Positions 17,901 through 27,461 of a stretch of DNA of 64,000 bases are shown here, piece after piece. The notes under the pieces were generated by a model. That model did not search any database, was not told where the DNA came from, and saw nothing but the letters and a program-made list of their open reading frames with translations. The position numbers were made by a program, and so were the translations under genes. Origin of the DNA: an uncultured Desulfobulbaceae bacterium (GTDB lineage Bacteria; Desulfobacterota; Desulfobulbia; Desulfobulbales; Desulfobulbaceae); NCBI GenBank assembly GCA_947259225.1, contig CAMYLK010000004.1:124001-188000 (forward strand). The letters run 5' to 3'. The first letter of the stretch is position 1, and every line of letters begins with the position of its first letter.

Positions 17901-18941
17901 ATGAGAAAAATACTTGAATTAAGAGATGTTCAGAAGGCCTACGACGATACAGTTGTCGTGGATGGTTTAAGTTTTTCGCTGCAGCAAGGAAAAATCGGCT
18001 GCCTGCTTGGACCAAGCGGTAGCGGGAAAACAACTATCTTGAGGACCATAGCCGGATTCGAGAAGATAACATCCGGAACAATCCGTATCGGTGAAAGGAT
18101 CGTATCCGCCAGAGATAAAACGGTTTCACCCGATAAGAGACAGATCGGTATGGTGTTCCAGGATTATGCTTTATTTCCGCACATGACAGTCTATGAAAAT
18201 ATTGTCTTTGGCCTGCACGGCAAAAGCAGGAAGGAAAGGGGTGAAACTGTCCAGGAACTGCTCAGTATTGTCAGGCTGGAAGGAACTGCTGCGAAGTATC
18301 CTCACGAACTGTCTGGGGGGCAGCAGCAGCGGGTTGCTTTGAGTCGTGCCCTGGCTCCCAGGCCTTCCCTTTTGCTGATGGATGAACCCTTTTCAAATCT
18401 TGATGTCACACTCCGTGAGCGCTTGTCTGTTGAAGTCCGTGACATTTTAAAAAGCTATGGCATGACAGCCCTGATGGTAACGCATAACCAGTTGGAGGCC
18501 TTTGCCCTGGCAGACCAGGTCGGAGTGATTAATGACGGCATGCTCGATCAGTGGGATACAGCGCCCAACCTCTATCATCACCCCAGCAACGAAAAGGTGG
18601 CGAAGTTTATCGGGGAAGGTGTCTTGATCCGGGGTGAGAGGATCGGTGAAAGAAAAGTTGAAACAGGGCTGGGTCTCCTTGAGGGTGAGATGTCAGTTGC
18701 GTGTGAAGGGCTGGGACGGGTAAAGGTCCTGATAAGACCGGAAGACGTAATCCATGATGATTCCAGTCCGTTTAAAGCGAAAATTATCAAAAAGAATTTC
18801 AGGGGAGCCAATATTCTTTACACTTTACAGCTTCCTAACGGGGAACCTGTGCTGTCGCTTGTGGAGAGCCACCATGACCATCATCTTGGCCAGGAAATAG
18901 GGATAATTCATAATGTTGAAGACCTTGTTGTGTACCAGTAA
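17901..18941 (+). CDS. Ferric iron ABC transporter, ATP-binding protein (FbpC type)
   Basis: The 346-aa ATPase has Walker A GPSGSGKTT near residue 38, Q-loop MVFQDYALFPHM near 82, signature LSGGQQQRVALSRAL near 134, and Walker B LLLMDEP near 155. The H-loop (VTHNQ) is followed by a C-terminal TOBE-like domain. I chose the ATG at 17901 (MRKILELRDVQKAY) over a longer reading that overlaps the permease gene, because AAGG precedes it and it matches family length. It closes the fbpABC-type operon. Confidence 0.93.
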   Translation: MRKILELRDVQKAYDDTVVVDGLSFSLQQGKIGCLLGPSGSGKTTILRTIAGFEKITSGTIRIGERIVSARDKTVSPDKRQIGMVFQDYALFPHMTVYENIVFGLHGKSRKERGETVQELLSIVRLEGTAAKYPHELSGGQQQRVALSRALAPRPSLLLMDEPFSNLDVTLRERLSVEVRDILKSYGMTALMVTHNQLEAFALADQVGVINDGMLDQWDTAPNLYHHPSNEKVAKFIGEGVLIRGERIGERKVETGLGLLEGEMSVACEGLGRVKVLIRPEDVIHDDSSPFKAKIIKKNFRGANILYTLQLPNGEPVLSLVESHHDHHLGQEIGIIHNVEDLVVYQ

Positions 18942-18970
18942 AGCTAGCAATTTGCTGAAGAGTAAGGTTG

Positions 18971-20131
18971 TTACAGCAAGGGCTCGTTTTCCTTTAGCCT
19001 GTCTAGCGGATAGTGGGTTCCGCGCCAGTTGATTCCGTCATTGACAAAGGTTTTCAGCATGCCCTTTACAATGATGAAGATGTTGATGTACGGGGTAAGC
19101 AGGGAGAAAGGGACCGTCCTGTAGTCAGTGCCGGTATAATGAGCTCCGAATGACGCGGAAAAGAGGCGGATAAGTACTGAAAATATACAGAATGCCCGGG
19201 TAAGGCCTGAAGTAAAACAAACACCCCAGACCGGGAGTATCGTCAAAAGGGTGATCGCCAGTATGGAGATGAGCACATACGCGACCCGGAAATCATACAG
19301 GGCAAAGATGTTTTTCATCAGGCCGTCGATCATTTTGCGGGGTGATTCGTACCAGTGGACCGTAAGGAAATCGTAGCCAGAGAGACATTCCTGCCGGAAG
19401 CCACTCTGTTTGATGATCTTGCCCAGCATGATATCGTCAATGGGATGCATCCTGATCCGCTCATGCCCGCCGATTTTCAGATAGACAGACTTTCGCACCA
19501 GGTTGAAAGCTCCGACACCGACAAAGTTATTGCTCTGCGGATCACTGACTTTCCACGGCTTGAAAAGGAAGAACAGACCGCCACCGGCATCGACCATCAT
19601 GGCATTTAACAGCAGACCTCCGGCAATATTTTTAAAAACAAGTGCCAGGTGGTCAACCTCTTCCTTCTCCATCAGTGATATTGCCCGGTTCAGGGTCGAC
19701 TTATCAAACAGAATATCAGCATCGGTGAACAGCAGAAACTCTCCGCCCGCGAGCTGTGCTCCCAGGTGCAGGGCATGGTTTTTGCCCAGCCACCCTTTGG
19801 GCAGTTCTTTGACCTCATGAATGATAAGCTGTGGATATTCCAGCTGTATACGGGCAAGAACCTCCCCGGTGCGGTCAACGGACCGGTCATTGATCACAAT
19901 GATCTCCAGGGCCTGGTAGTCAAGGTTCAGCAGGGAAAGAAGGGCCGGTTCAATCGTCTCCTCTTCGTTGCATGCCGGAACAATAATTGAGACCCGGGGA
20001 AGGGATTCACCTGATAGCGGCTGGACATCAGCCAGAAATCTCAGCTTCCGGATCCCCAGTATGAGATCTGCTGTCGCATAAAGGTTGATCAGGAAAACAA
20101 GAATGGCAACACAGAGTACCAGCATGAGCAC
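18971..20131 (-). CDS. Family 2 glycosyltransferase, membrane-anchored
   Basis: The 386-aa protein has one N-terminal transmembrane helix (residues 1-22), a GT-A domain with SIIVPACNEEETIEPAL (about 48-64), DxD-type motif FTDADI near 135, and QxxRW-like region replaced by the ending segment around 245-270. Two to four C-terminal transmembrane helices (about 280-360) follow. It should use a nucleotide-sugar donor on a membrane acceptor, similar in plan to hopanoid- or carotenoid-linked GT2 enzymes (HpnB, CrtQ). The acceptor cannot be told. It is a single gene, convergent with the iron operon. Confidence 0.82.
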   Translation of the reverse strand: MLMLVLCVAILVFLINLYATADLILGIRKLRFLADVQPLSGESLPRVSIIVPACNEEETIEPALLSLLNLDYQALEIIVINDRSVDRTGEVLARIQLEYPQLIIHEVKELPKGWLGKNHALHLGAQLAGGEFLLFTDADILFDKSTLNRAISLMEKEEVDHLALVFKNIAGGLLLNAMMVDAGGGLFFLFKPWKVSDPQSNNFVGVGAFNLVRKSVYLKIGGHERIRMHPIDDIMLGKIIKQSGFRQECLSGYDFLTVHWYESPRKMIDGLMKNIFALYDFRVAYVLISILAITLLTILPVWGVCFTSGLTRAFCIFSVLIRLFSASFGAHYTGTDYRTVPFSLLTPYINIFIIVKGMLKTFVNDGINWRGTHYPLDRLKENEPLL

Positions 20132-20184
20132 ATTATTTTTTGAAGGTTGGTCTTAACGTCAAGAGTCGGAAAGTATTTGCGCTG

Positions 20185-21459
20185 TCACGGCGATGCCTTG
20201 ACGATCGGCAGTTCTTCCCAGTTGGTGGTGTAGGCCGGCGATTTGCGTTCCTGGCTCATGCACCAGGGTTTTTCAAGGCCTGACGAGGCGTACTGCACAG
20301 TATTTCGGCCCCACCTGCTGTTGATCCGGTCAACGGCATCCATCACGTCTCCGTTGTTTTTGGGCAGGGGCTGGAACAGGTTCTGCTGCCGCATTCCTGT
20401 TTTTGCCAGTTCGGTCAGCATGACCCCCGCTTTCTGGTAGGCAAATCCTTCCTGGTATATTTTTGCCAGGCCCAGCAGGGCTTGCCTGATCAGGGCCGGG
20501 GTAGAGGAGGTTGGCTGTACTAGGCTCACCATCCGGGTTTCTGCGTGCTGGGGCAGGTTTTTGCGGTGCCGGTTGGTACGCAGAAAAACATGCAGGTTTG
20601 CGGCCATCAGCCCCTCTGACCTGAGTTTTGCAGCGGCAACAGAGACATAGCTGGAAACTGCCTCGCCCAGGTCTGTCAGCGAGAATACCGGTTTCCTGAA
20701 TGATCGCGAGCAGACCACGGATTTCCTGGGAGCCGGTTCATGGTCAATTGGAATACATGGAATTCCACGCAGTTCCATGACGGTCCGCAGACCGACCACT
20801 GTCAGGTGTTCCCGTATCCATTCGTCATTGCTGTTCTTCAGATCAAGGGCAGTCCTGATGCCCTGGCTGTACAGTTTTTCACTGTTTCGCCTGCCGATCC
20901 CCCAGATGTCCCCGACCTCTATCCCGGCCAGCAGGGTGTCCCGGTTTTGGCAGTTTGCCAGATCAAACACACCGCCGTGCCCGGGGTCTTTTTTGGCTAT
21001 CCGGTTGGCAACCTTGGCCAGGGTCTTGGTCGGGCCCATCCCGACGGAGACCGGGATGCCCACGTCTTTCTTTATTTTTTTTCTCAGGAACAGCGCGTGC
21101 TCCGTCAAGGCGGAACCTGCATTTTTCGGCAGGCGGATAAAGGCCTCGTCAATGGAGTAGATCTCCACCTCCGGCTCCATCTGCTGGAGGATGGTCATGA
21201 CCCGGTGGGAGAGATCGCCGTACAGAGCGTAGTTGGAGGAAAAGACCTCAACGTGGTGTTTTTCGATGAGCGAGCTGTTTTTGAAATAGGGCGCTCCCAT
21301 GGGGATACCCAGTGCCTTGGCCTCGTTTGAGCGGGCAATGATGCAGCCGTCATTATTTGACAGGACCACCACGGGGCTGCCCTCCAGCTCAGGCCGGAAC
21401 AGCCGTTCGCAGGAGGCATAGAAGTTGTTGCAGTCAAGCAGGGCAAAAACAGTATTCAT
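20185..21459 (-). CDS. umuC: Y-family translesion DNA polymerase, UmuC
   Basis: The 424-aa protein is the catalytic subunit of error-prone polymerase V. The palm residues are in ALLDCNNFYASCERLF (residues 6-21, metal-binding Asp) and EIYSIDEAF (about 99-107, the SIDE motif). GDIWGIGRRNSEKL forms the HhH/thumb region, and a C-terminal UmuC-specific domain follows. Length is normal for UmuC (about 422). It lies downstream of umuD on the same strand, but 405 bp of non-coding, repeat-like DNA separates the two, which is unusual. Confidence 0.94.
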   Translation of the reverse strand: MNTVFALLDCNNFYASCERLFRPELEGSPVVVLSNNDGCIIARSNEAKALGIPMGAPYFKNSSLIEKHHVEVFSSNYALYGDLSHRVMTILQQMEPEVEIYSIDEAFIRLPKNAGSALTEHALFLRKKIKKDVGIPVSVGMGPTKTLAKVANRIAKKDPGHGGVFDLANCQNRDTLLAGIEVGDIWGIGRRNSEKLYSQGIRTALDLKNSNDEWIREHLTVVGLRTVMELRGIPCIPIDHEPAPRKSVVCSRSFRKPVFSLTDLGEAVSSYVSVAAAKLRSEGLMAANLHVFLRTNRHRKNLPQHAETRMVSLVQPTSSTPALIRQALLGLAKIYQEGFAYQKAGVMLTELAKTGMRQQNLFQPLPKNNGDVMDAVDRINSRWGRNTVQYASSGLEKPWCMSQERKSPAYTTNWEELPIVKASP

Positions 21460-21864
21460 GATTGTTCAGATTAATGCACCAACCGGTAACAGGTCGGTGT
21501 ATTTTTACAGAAAAATTGGCTTACTCTTCTGGTCAGGTATTTTATTGGACCCATTGTCATGCCGCCGAGCACCGGAGATACTGCCGAAACAGGAATTTGC
21601 ATTGTTTGAGCACCCATTCGGGCATAAACTCCGCGAGTTTGTAAATTCCCGGCAGTATCGAGGAGTGCAGGGAAGTCCGAAGGACCAAATGACCGGGCGC
21701 CTTTTCTTTTGGTTCGTTTTCTTTGGGCGAACAAAGAAAATGAACATATTTGTTCAGGTGCATAGGGTAAGTAACATTCTTTATATCGTACAGCACTTTT
21801 GCAAGGAGATACCCGACCCTGAAAGGAAGAAAAACACATGACATGAGCGCATCAGACAACACCA
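21460..21864 (-). repeat. 405-bp repeat-like spacer separating umuD and umuC
   Basis: The two genes are usually adjacent or overlapping; here 405 bp intervene. The spacer contains a perfect hairpin TTTTCTTTG-ggcgaa-CAAAGAAAA (21717-21740). From memory, sequences with this TTTTCTTTG/CAAAGAAAA core are dispersed near genes in many proteobacteria and give spurious translated ORFs. An ORF of 102 aa starts in a TGATG overlap with the umuD stop (21865 down to 21557), but its sequence looks like translated repeat and I do not call it. No transposase or RNA gene is visible. Confidence 0.5.
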
Positions 21865-22302
21865 TCAGAACTGATGCACCACACTGGTCACCACTCCCCA
21901 GATCTCACAGCCGTTCTCTTCGGAAATGACCAGGGGGGGATAAGCAGGATTCTCCGCAACCAGGCGTGCTTCACTGTCGCCTTGTTTGAGTCGCTTGACG
22001 GTCAGCTCACCGTTGTACACGGCAATGACAATGTTGTCGCTGGCCGCTTCCAGGGAGCGGTCGACAATAAGGATGTCATCATGGTTGATGCCTGCCCCGG
22101 TCATCGAGTCTCCGGCCACCCGTACGAAAAAGGTGGCTGCCGGATTTTTGATCAGCAGCTCGTTGAGATCAAGCTTCCGGTCCACATAGTCTTCTGCCGG
22201 AGAAGGGAAGCCGGCTGACACTCCGCTGAGAAAAAGAGGCCGCCGGATCGTTGATTTCTGGTCCAGCCCGTAGACTGCCGCAATGGAATTGTCTGTCTGC
22301 AT
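21865..22302 (-). CDS. umuD: UmuD, autoproteolytic subunit of polymerase V
   Basis: The 145-aa LexA/UmuD-type S24 peptidase has the catalytic Ser in VAGDSMTGAGI (about residue 67) and the catalytic Lys in GELTVKRL (about 104). An Ala-Gly cleavage site lies in SAGFPSPAEDY near residue 30. RecA filaments induce self-cleavage to UmuD', which activates UmuC for lesion bypass. Two 10-bp direct repeats lie upstream. It is the first gene of a umuDC unit disrupted by a spacer. Confidence 0.93.
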   Translation of the reverse strand: MQTDNSIAAVYGLDQKSTIRRPLFLSGVSAGFPSPAEDYVDRKLDLNELLIKNPAATFFVRVAGDSMTGAGINHDDILIVDRSLEAASDNIVIAVYNGELTVKRLKQGDSEARLVAENPAYPPLVISEENGCEIWGVVTSVVHQF

Positions 22303-22322
22303 GGTTATCCCGCCTCTCTGTC

Positions 22323-22348
22323 ATCCATAAATATGATTATCCATAAAT
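22323..22348. promoter_or_regulatory. Two 10-bp direct repeats upstream of umuD
   Basis: ATCCATAAAT occurs at 22323-22332 and again at 22339-22348, a 16-bp period, 20-45 bp upstream of the umuD start. Such phased repeats in the promoter suggest a regulator binding site; a damage-inducible repressor would fit the gene but no known LexA consensus is visible to me. The remaining 22349-22524 shows no gene. Confidence 0.35.
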
Positions 22349-22524
22349 TCATATTACCGTTCCTGTCCGGAATTGTCGAGTACCCTCATACCAATGAACT
22401 CAGGGTTCACTGGCAATACTGTTATTATTACCTGCAGGAAAAAACAGAAAAATATGGTTTGGCAGGAGATAGAAAATTGAGAAATGTTCTGGTTTATGGG
22501 AGTAAAGTCAGGGGACGGGAAAAT

Positions 22525-23688
22525 TTACTCGCCGGAAAATTCCGGGTACAGTTTTTTCTGGCATTTCCGGCAGATGCAATGTGTAAACTGTTCCCCGTAT
22601 TTTTTTCGGAAATAATCTTCCAGGTGGACCCAGTCATCATTTTCAATGCGGATATTTTTGCATGAGGCACAAATGGAAGTAAAGTGATGGGGCAGGGGGT
22701 GTGTTCCATGCCCCATGTATCGTTCGAAAGAACTTCGGGCAATATGAACGGAACCCTTGAAATTGTCGGATTCGTCAAAATAAGGTGAACAGGTAATATG
22801 CAGTGGAACTCCCAGGTGCTGGTCGTTTACCTCCATCGTTACTGCGTGTCCCACCTGCATGGATTTAGCATGGGGACAGTTGGCAACAGGACGGTCATCA
22901 TTATGGAAAACCTGATAGCAGAATTTGCCAACGATTTCCTCGGGTCTTTTTCCCAGAAATTCACATAGCGCCTCGTTGACCTTGGTAACCTTGAAATCCT
23001 TGTCATGCACCGAAACAAACTCGGTCATTGTGTTGAAAGTCTGCTCCCATTCTTTCTGGGCCTGAATGAGCATGTCGTTTCGTTTGCGGTCGGAAACATC
23101 CCGGATAACAGCACCTATGTATTTCTGGCGTGAGGGCGTTTCAATCAGGAATCCCCTGACTTCCACATCAAGCGTTGAGGTATTTTTTCTGACCAGCCGA
23201 ACTTTACGGGCCGGCAGGCTTTTACCCTGGGCGACAGCCTGCATGTCGTCCGCAATTTGCTGCCGGTCAGGCGGGTATATAAAATTTTCGGCCGGTTTAT
23301 TGATAATTTCGTCTTTCCTGTATCCCAGCAGTGTAGATGTAACAGGATTGACATACAGGATTCTTCCCTCCATGTTGTTGAAATGGATCATGTCGTTTGA
23401 GTTATCGGAAATGAGCCGGAAAATTGTGTTGTTTTTCACTATATCTTCTATTGCCATTTTGTTTTGTTCTGCCTGGCCGTATAATCTCCTGTTGTGCATC
23501 ATAAGTGAGAAAAGGAGCAGAGCGGTCATAACCGCTGTTGTTGAGCCCATCAGGATATGGTTTGTGTCAATAACCTGCAGCTCAGTATGAAGAAATGCAT
23601 GAAGATAGTTGTTTAATGAAAGCGTGATAAAAATAGCCATTGAAGCAAGGGAGAAGAACACAATGACAATTTTTTTTGTAGAATTCAT
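22525..23688 (-). CDS. Membrane PAS-PAS sensor protein with C-terminal Cys-rich tail
   Basis: The 387-aa protein has two N-terminal transmembrane helices (about 7-27 and 46-65) and a first PAS domain (about 90-205, FRLISDNSNDMIHF, ending GAVIRDVSDRKR). A second PAS domain follows (about 215-320, NEALCEFLGKRPEEIVGKFCYQVFH). The tail carries SICASCKNIR and HCICRKCQKKLYPE, two CxxC-type pairs. No kinase, cyclase or HTH output is present. Tails of the C-x-x-C...W...Y...C-x-x-C-x-K-LYP type are common on PAS proteins in this phylum, from memory. Role unknown. Confidence 0.8.
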   Translation of the reverse strand: MNSTKKIVIVFFSLASMAIFITLSLNNYLHAFLHTELQVIDTNHILMGSTTAVMTALLLFSLMMHNRRLYGQAEQNKMAIEDIVKNNTIFRLISDNSNDMIHFNNMEGRILYVNPVTSTLLGYRKDEIINKPAENFIYPPDRQQIADDMQAVAQGKSLPARKVRLVRKNTSTLDVEVRGFLIETPSRQKYIGAVIRDVSDRKRNDMLIQAQKEWEQTFNTMTEFVSVHDKDFKVTKVNEALCEFLGKRPEEIVGKFCYQVFHNDDRPVANCPHAKSMQVGHAVTMEVNDQHLGVPLHITCSPYFDESDNFKGSVHIARSSFERYMGHGTHPLPHHFTSICASCKNIRIENDDWVHLEDYFRKKYGEQFTHCICRKCQKKLYPEFSGE

Positions 23689-24041
23689 GAGATTCCACCT
23701 GTAGTATTTTCAACAGGACAGCAGTTATATGAAACGGATATATAAAAGCTGTTCCTGTTAAACTGATAAAGCAAAATTTATTCCAGGAATATATTTTTAT
23801 AGATTAACTGTATAATAACAAGCTGTTGTTTTTCAGGTGGTCAACGTTCGCAGCACTGCCAAAAGCAGTTGCTGTTAAAATTATTAACAGTTTTTACGAC
23901 CATTTGGTTATCGGTGACAAAAATTGGCAATTATTGCGAATATGAAAATTATTATTTTTTTCTTTGAGGAAGCCCCGCGAGGAACATGAGAAATACCTGC
24001 AAAGGAATGTATGAGAAATGTGTAAATTTAAGGAGTCCCAG
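23689..24041. other. Intergenic region with 11-bp inverted repeat
   Basis: No gene is supported here. AACAGGACAGC (23712-23722) is complementary, with one bulge, to GCTGTTCCTGTT (23748-23759). It lies just upstream of the PAS gene start on the minus strand and could be an operator or a 5' leader hairpin. A short AACAG-rich stretch follows near 23870-23900. The region is the divergent promoter zone of the PAS gene and the 24042 gene. Confidence 0.35.
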
Positions 24042-24713
24042 TTGAGTTACGAGATGGTCCTGAAATGTATTTTCATGGTGTTGCTGGTTGTATTCTCTTT
24101 CGATTCTGCCTTGGCAGAGGAGATGTATATCATCACCACCAGGAACGGTTCGGAGATTATTGTCAAAAACTACAGGTTTACAGAGGAGCATGTAGAGTTT
24201 ACCACCGGCAATGATCTGCCGGGGTTCATCAAGAGGGAGGAATTTGTAAAAATAAGCAATATGGTTGGTGTGCCACCTGCTCCAGCGGTTCAGGCGGAAA
24301 CAATAGATGACCGGAAAGAAAAGGAAATGACTGTCTGGCTCGGTTCGGCAGCAACACTCATTGTCCTGTATCTCCTGTTCCTTTTGTATGTAATCAAAAA
24401 GAAGAAAAGCAGAAAAGAAGAAGAAGGGGAGGTGGATGATGTCTACCATGGGCGCAGCGAAAAAGATTTGACCACTCAGGGACACCTGGCTTTTCTATAT
24501 CGTGATTCTCTCGGTCGCAAATCCGATTGGGTTATTGAGGTGAGAAAGGCTTACGAGCAGGATAACATGCTTTTTGTCGAAGGTATCACAACAGAAACAG
24601 GTAAACACAAAACGTTTCGGGCCGACCGTATAGAAGGTCTGGTTACGGATGTCTCCAGTGAGCGTAAAGCGCCGATTCACAAGTTTTTTATTGATGCTGA
24701 CGAAAAGAGCTAG
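24042..24713 (+). CDS. Hypothetical membrane protein with signal peptide and cytosolic tail
   Basis: I chose TTG at 24042 because AAGGAG (24030-24035) sits 6 nt before it; ATG 24018 has no site and ATG 24054 is too far. The 223-aa product has a signal peptide (CIFMVLLVVFSFDSALA), a short extracytoplasmic beta-rich part with VKNYRFTEEHVEF, one transmembrane helix (about 112-132), a Lys/Glu-rich linker and a cytosolic domain (WVIEVRKAYEQDNMLFVEG...FRADRIEGLV) recalling WYL-like or Tudor-like sensor folds. Function unknown. It is convergent with the chemoreceptor gene. Confidence 0.65.
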   Translation: MSYEMVLKCIFMVLLVVFSFDSALAEEMYIITTRNGSEIIVKNYRFTEEHVEFTTGNDLPGFIKREEFVKISNMVGVPPAPAVQAETIDDRKEKEMTVWLGSAATLIVLYLLFLLYVIKKKKSRKEEEGEVDDVYHGRSEKDLTTQGHLAFLYRDSLGRKSDWVIEVRKAYEQDNMLFVEGITTETGKHKTFRADRIEGLVTDVSSERKAPIHKFFIDADEKS

Positions 24714-24726
24714 CGCTCAATCCCTG

Positions 24727-26922
24727 TTAACTTGTGTACAGTTTGTCAAGCGATGCAAATAAATCCTTGCTGGTTTGTGTAAATTCCTCCATCAGTATAT
24801 TGGCTCTATTCTGTTCGCCATTGTGATAGTACTCCGTTATCTTGTAAGCCAGTGAATGGATTTTTTCATGATGCTCTATCATTTCCGGATAGGCATCAAG
24901 CGATTTCAGGCCCTGGGCCTCTGGAGTGACAAGCCATTTGCCAAAATCACACTGGGTGTGGTCCGGTATCTCATCTTTGGAAATAGAGGTACCCTTTTTA
25001 AGCATGGCCTCCAGATGGATTTTCCAGGCAAGATGAGCGGCTTTTATCATGCCGATATCAAATTTCCGGTACCCGAGGTCGAACCTGCTGAAGCTTTCCC
25101 TGAGTTCAGAGGCAATTGCAGCAAGCTGTTCGGAGAATGCGACATTTCCAACAGCAGCGTATGCATTCTCTTTTATCCCGGCGTTAACCTGCTGAATGTT
25201 GAGAGATACGTCAGATACTCCTGCCGATGCTTCCCTGCTGTTTGTACTTATTTCCTCTCGCAGGACATCCGCCATTTCCTGAACATTTTGCGCGGCTCTC
25301 ACCGCACCCTGGGCAGTTTCGGCAACAGTTCTGGCAATGTCTACCGTGGTAGCGGACTGTTCCTCGACCGAGGCGGCAATGGAGGTGTTAATTTCGTTTA
25401 ATTCTTGGTTTTGGATGGTCATATCCTGGATCATATCGACCACAGATTTTGTCTTGTCCTGCATCCCCTGAATACTTGCACTTATGGTTTCTGTTGCGCT
25501 GGCAGTTTGTTCGGCAAGTTCTTTAACCTCGTTGGCAACGATGGAAAACCCTTTCCCTGCTTCCCCTGCTCGTGCTGACTCGATAGTCGCGTTCAAGGCA
25601 AGTAGTTTTGTCTGTTCAGTTATTTTATCAATCAGGCTGATCACCTGGCCAATATTCTGTGCGGCTTCATTCAGTTCATGGACTTTACTTGACGCCTGGT
25701 CACTCATATTCAGGTTTCTGCCGGCAGTGGTTTGCGCATCTGCACAATGCTTCGCCATGCCATGAATTGATTGGGACATCTGTTCAACAGCCGAGGCGAC
25801 GGAATTGACGTTGTCAGACATTTCATTGGAATGAGCTGCGATGTTGTTTGCCCTTTCCGCGAGAGAAACAACTGTTTCCGAGACCGAGTTAATATTTGTA
25901 GAAGCCTGTTCAGCTGCGACGGCAACAGAATTGGTCTGTTCGCTGATCTGGCTGGAGGTGTCTGACATTTGGCTGGATGTGCCGGCTAGTTTATTCGAGG
26001 ACAATACTACAAGGGTAGAGTGCTGATACACATCGGACAATATCTGGCGCATGGTATTCACCATGTTGTTAAGGGCACCGGCGAGCATGCCGGTTTCATC
26101 ATTTCTTTTGACTTTGATGAATCCGGCAAGATTGCCCTTTTCCACTTCGCTGGCAAACTCTATACACTCAACTATCGGACTGACAATTCTTTTCGCAGCA
26201 AACAGCAGAGGGATAAAGGCGAGAACAAGGACTGCAATTGAAATAAATGAGATTTTATAAATCAGGCCGGAAATCATTTCATCGGCCTGCTGTTTTTTCA
26301 CGGCCACGGCCGCATCAATATCATCAATATATTTGCCGGTACCGATAACCCAGCCAAAAGGTTCGTGCAGCTTCACGTAAGACAGTTTGGGCTGTTCAGT
26401 AGTCAGTCCGTCTTTGGTGGGCTTGGGCCACAGGTAATCGACAAATCCTTCGCCACCACTGCTACAGGCTTCAACCATGGCGACAAACAGGTTCTTTTTC
26501 TCACCCAGGGCGCAGTTGAACTTGGGGTCATCGAGCACCTTCCCGTTCAAAGCTGGAACCGTTGGATGCATAATCATCCGCGGAACAGGGTCTCCCATGT
26601 CATTGATCCAGAAATAGCCTGTTCCGGAATCGTAGCGGAGCTTTTCTATCTGGCTGAAGGCCTGTTTTTTTGCGTTTTCAGAGGAGAGCGTCCCCTGGTC
26701 TGCGGCCAAAGCTGCTTCATCAAGAAGCTTATAGGCTATGTCAACGTAATTTTTCAGGTTTTCCCGTTCCTGGCTCTCCTCAAGCTGACGGAAATCGGCC
26801 ACCTCATTTTCAAGGTCCCTTTTCAGGGAAAAGGTAATGACAAGGCTGACAATTATCACGGTTGTCAGCATGACGCCAAAACTGCTGAACAGAAATTTCC
26901 AGCGAATGGTTATTTTTTTCAT
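24727..26922 (-). CDS. Methyl-accepting chemotaxis protein with Cache sensor and CZB domain
   Basis: The 731-aa protein has a transmembrane helix (about 9-29), a periplasmic single Cache domain (about 35-215, with [19 protein letters not shown] and [14 protein letters not shown]), a second helix (about 222-243), a HAMP domain, and a long MA signalling domain. The hairpin tip is around [46 protein letters not shown] sequence near 430-470. A C-terminal CZB zinc-binding domain follows ([35 protein letters not shown]). Cache ligands are typically organic acids; CZB domains sense zinc or oxidants. Confidence 0.93.
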   Translation of the reverse strand: MKKITIRWKFLFSSFGVMLTTVIIVSLVITFSLKRDLENEVADFRQLEESQERENLKNYVDIAYKLLDEAALAADQGTLSSENAKKQAFSQIEKLRYDSGTGYFWINDMGDPVPRMIMHPTVPALNGKVLDDPKFNCALGEKKNLFVAMVEACSSGGEGFVDYLWPKPTKDGLTTEQPKLSYVKLHEPFGWVIGTGKYIDDIDAAVAVKKQQADEMISGLIYKISFISIAVLVLAFIPLLFAAKRIVSPIVECIEFASEVEKGNLAGFIKVKRNDETGMLAGALNNMVNTMRQILSDVYQHSTLVVLSSNKLAGTSSQMSDTSSQISEQTNSVAVAAEQASTNINSVSETVVSLAERANNIAAHSNEMSDNVNSVASAVEQMSQSIHGMAKHCADAQTTAGRNLNMSDQASSKVHELNEAAQNIGQVISLIDKITEQTKLLALNATIESARAGEAGKGFSIVANEVKELAEQTASATETISASIQGMQDKTKSVVDMIQDMTIQNQELNEINTSIAASVEEQSATTVDIARTVAETAQGAVRAAQNVQEMADVLREEISTNSREASAGVSDVSLNIQQVNAGIKENAYAAVGNVAFSEQLAAIASELRESFSRFDLGYRKFDIGMIKAAHLAWKIHLEAMLKKGTSISKDEIPDHTQCDFGKWLVTPEAQGLKSLDAYPEMIEHHEKIHSLAYKITEYYHNGEQNRANILMEEFTQTSKDLFASLDKLYTS

Positions 26923-27121
26923 GATGATTCTGTGAAGATATAACGATTACTGCTTAAGATGACGAGTATGCCTGACGACCATATCAAATACTCAATCATC
27001 CACCCACATTTGATTGTACGCTTATGATTCAGAATGTCAAGGGATGAAGAACTGTATGTACCTGGAATTACAGGGTGTTATTAGCTTTTCGGTGTAAGAT
27101 ATAGATAAATAGGAAAAAACC

Positions 27122-27153
27122 GGCAAGCAAAATAATGCATTATTTTGCTTGCC
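27122..27153 (-). terminator. 32-bp perfect palindrome, terminator-like
   Basis: GGCAAGCAAAATAATG is followed directly by its exact reverse complement, a 16-bp perfect palindrome. On the minus strand it is followed by GG and a T-run (TTTTTTCC), so it could end a minus-strand transcript such as the 55-codon ORF at 27199-27366. It lies between two larger minus-strand genes, so it is not needed by either of them directly. Confidence 0.55.
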
Positions 27154-27198
27154 AGTACAAACAGGATAAAAAATTATTATATTATTAATGCGTATTTT

Positions 27199-27366
27199 TT
27201 ACTGCACCGTGAAGGAGTTACTGGTCATGACATCGTCCCGGGTATGCCCGTCAGCTGATGACAAAACCGGTGTAGCCTTACTTTCATAGTTGAAGCAGCG
27301 TGCAACGATTACTTCACATATCGAAGCTTTTACAGTAACAGTTATGGGGCTAAGGTTAATCTTCAT
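27199..27366 (-). CDS. Possible 55-aa small protein
   Basis: ATG at 27366 opens a 55-codon frame (MKINLSPITVTVKAS...) ending TAA at 27201-27199. It lies between the terminator of the cytochrome gene and a 32-bp palindromic terminator, the arrangement expected of a small independent gene. The Shine-Dalgarno is weak (CAGG) and I recognise no family; two Cys are present. It may be a gene remnant. The rest of the 27-27.46 kb gap shows no other coding sequence. Confidence 0.3.
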   Translation of the reverse strand: MKINLSPITVTVKASICEVIVARCFNYESKATPVLSSADGHTRDDVMTSNSFTVQ

Positions 27367-27383
27367 AAAAAACCTGTTGCCGG

Positions 27384-27420
27384 AAAAAAGAATGGCCGCA
27401 ACCAGTTACGGTTGCGGCCT
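27384..27420 (-). terminator. Rho-independent terminator of the multihaem cytochrome gene
   Basis: A perfect 10-bp stem, GGCCGCAACC (27394-27403) with GGTTGCGGCC (27410-27419), has a 6-nt loop and is followed on the minus strand by ATTCTTTTTT. It lies 42 bp beyond the cytochrome stop codon. Confidence 0.88.
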
Positions 27421-27461
27421 TGTTAGTTTTATTGATAATCCGGCAGTCCGGATTAAATTTT

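Noticed and set aside
23952..24485. 177-codon minus-strand ORF
   Set aside because: Antisense to the better-supported 24042 gene, which has a ribosome site, signal peptide and transmembrane helix.
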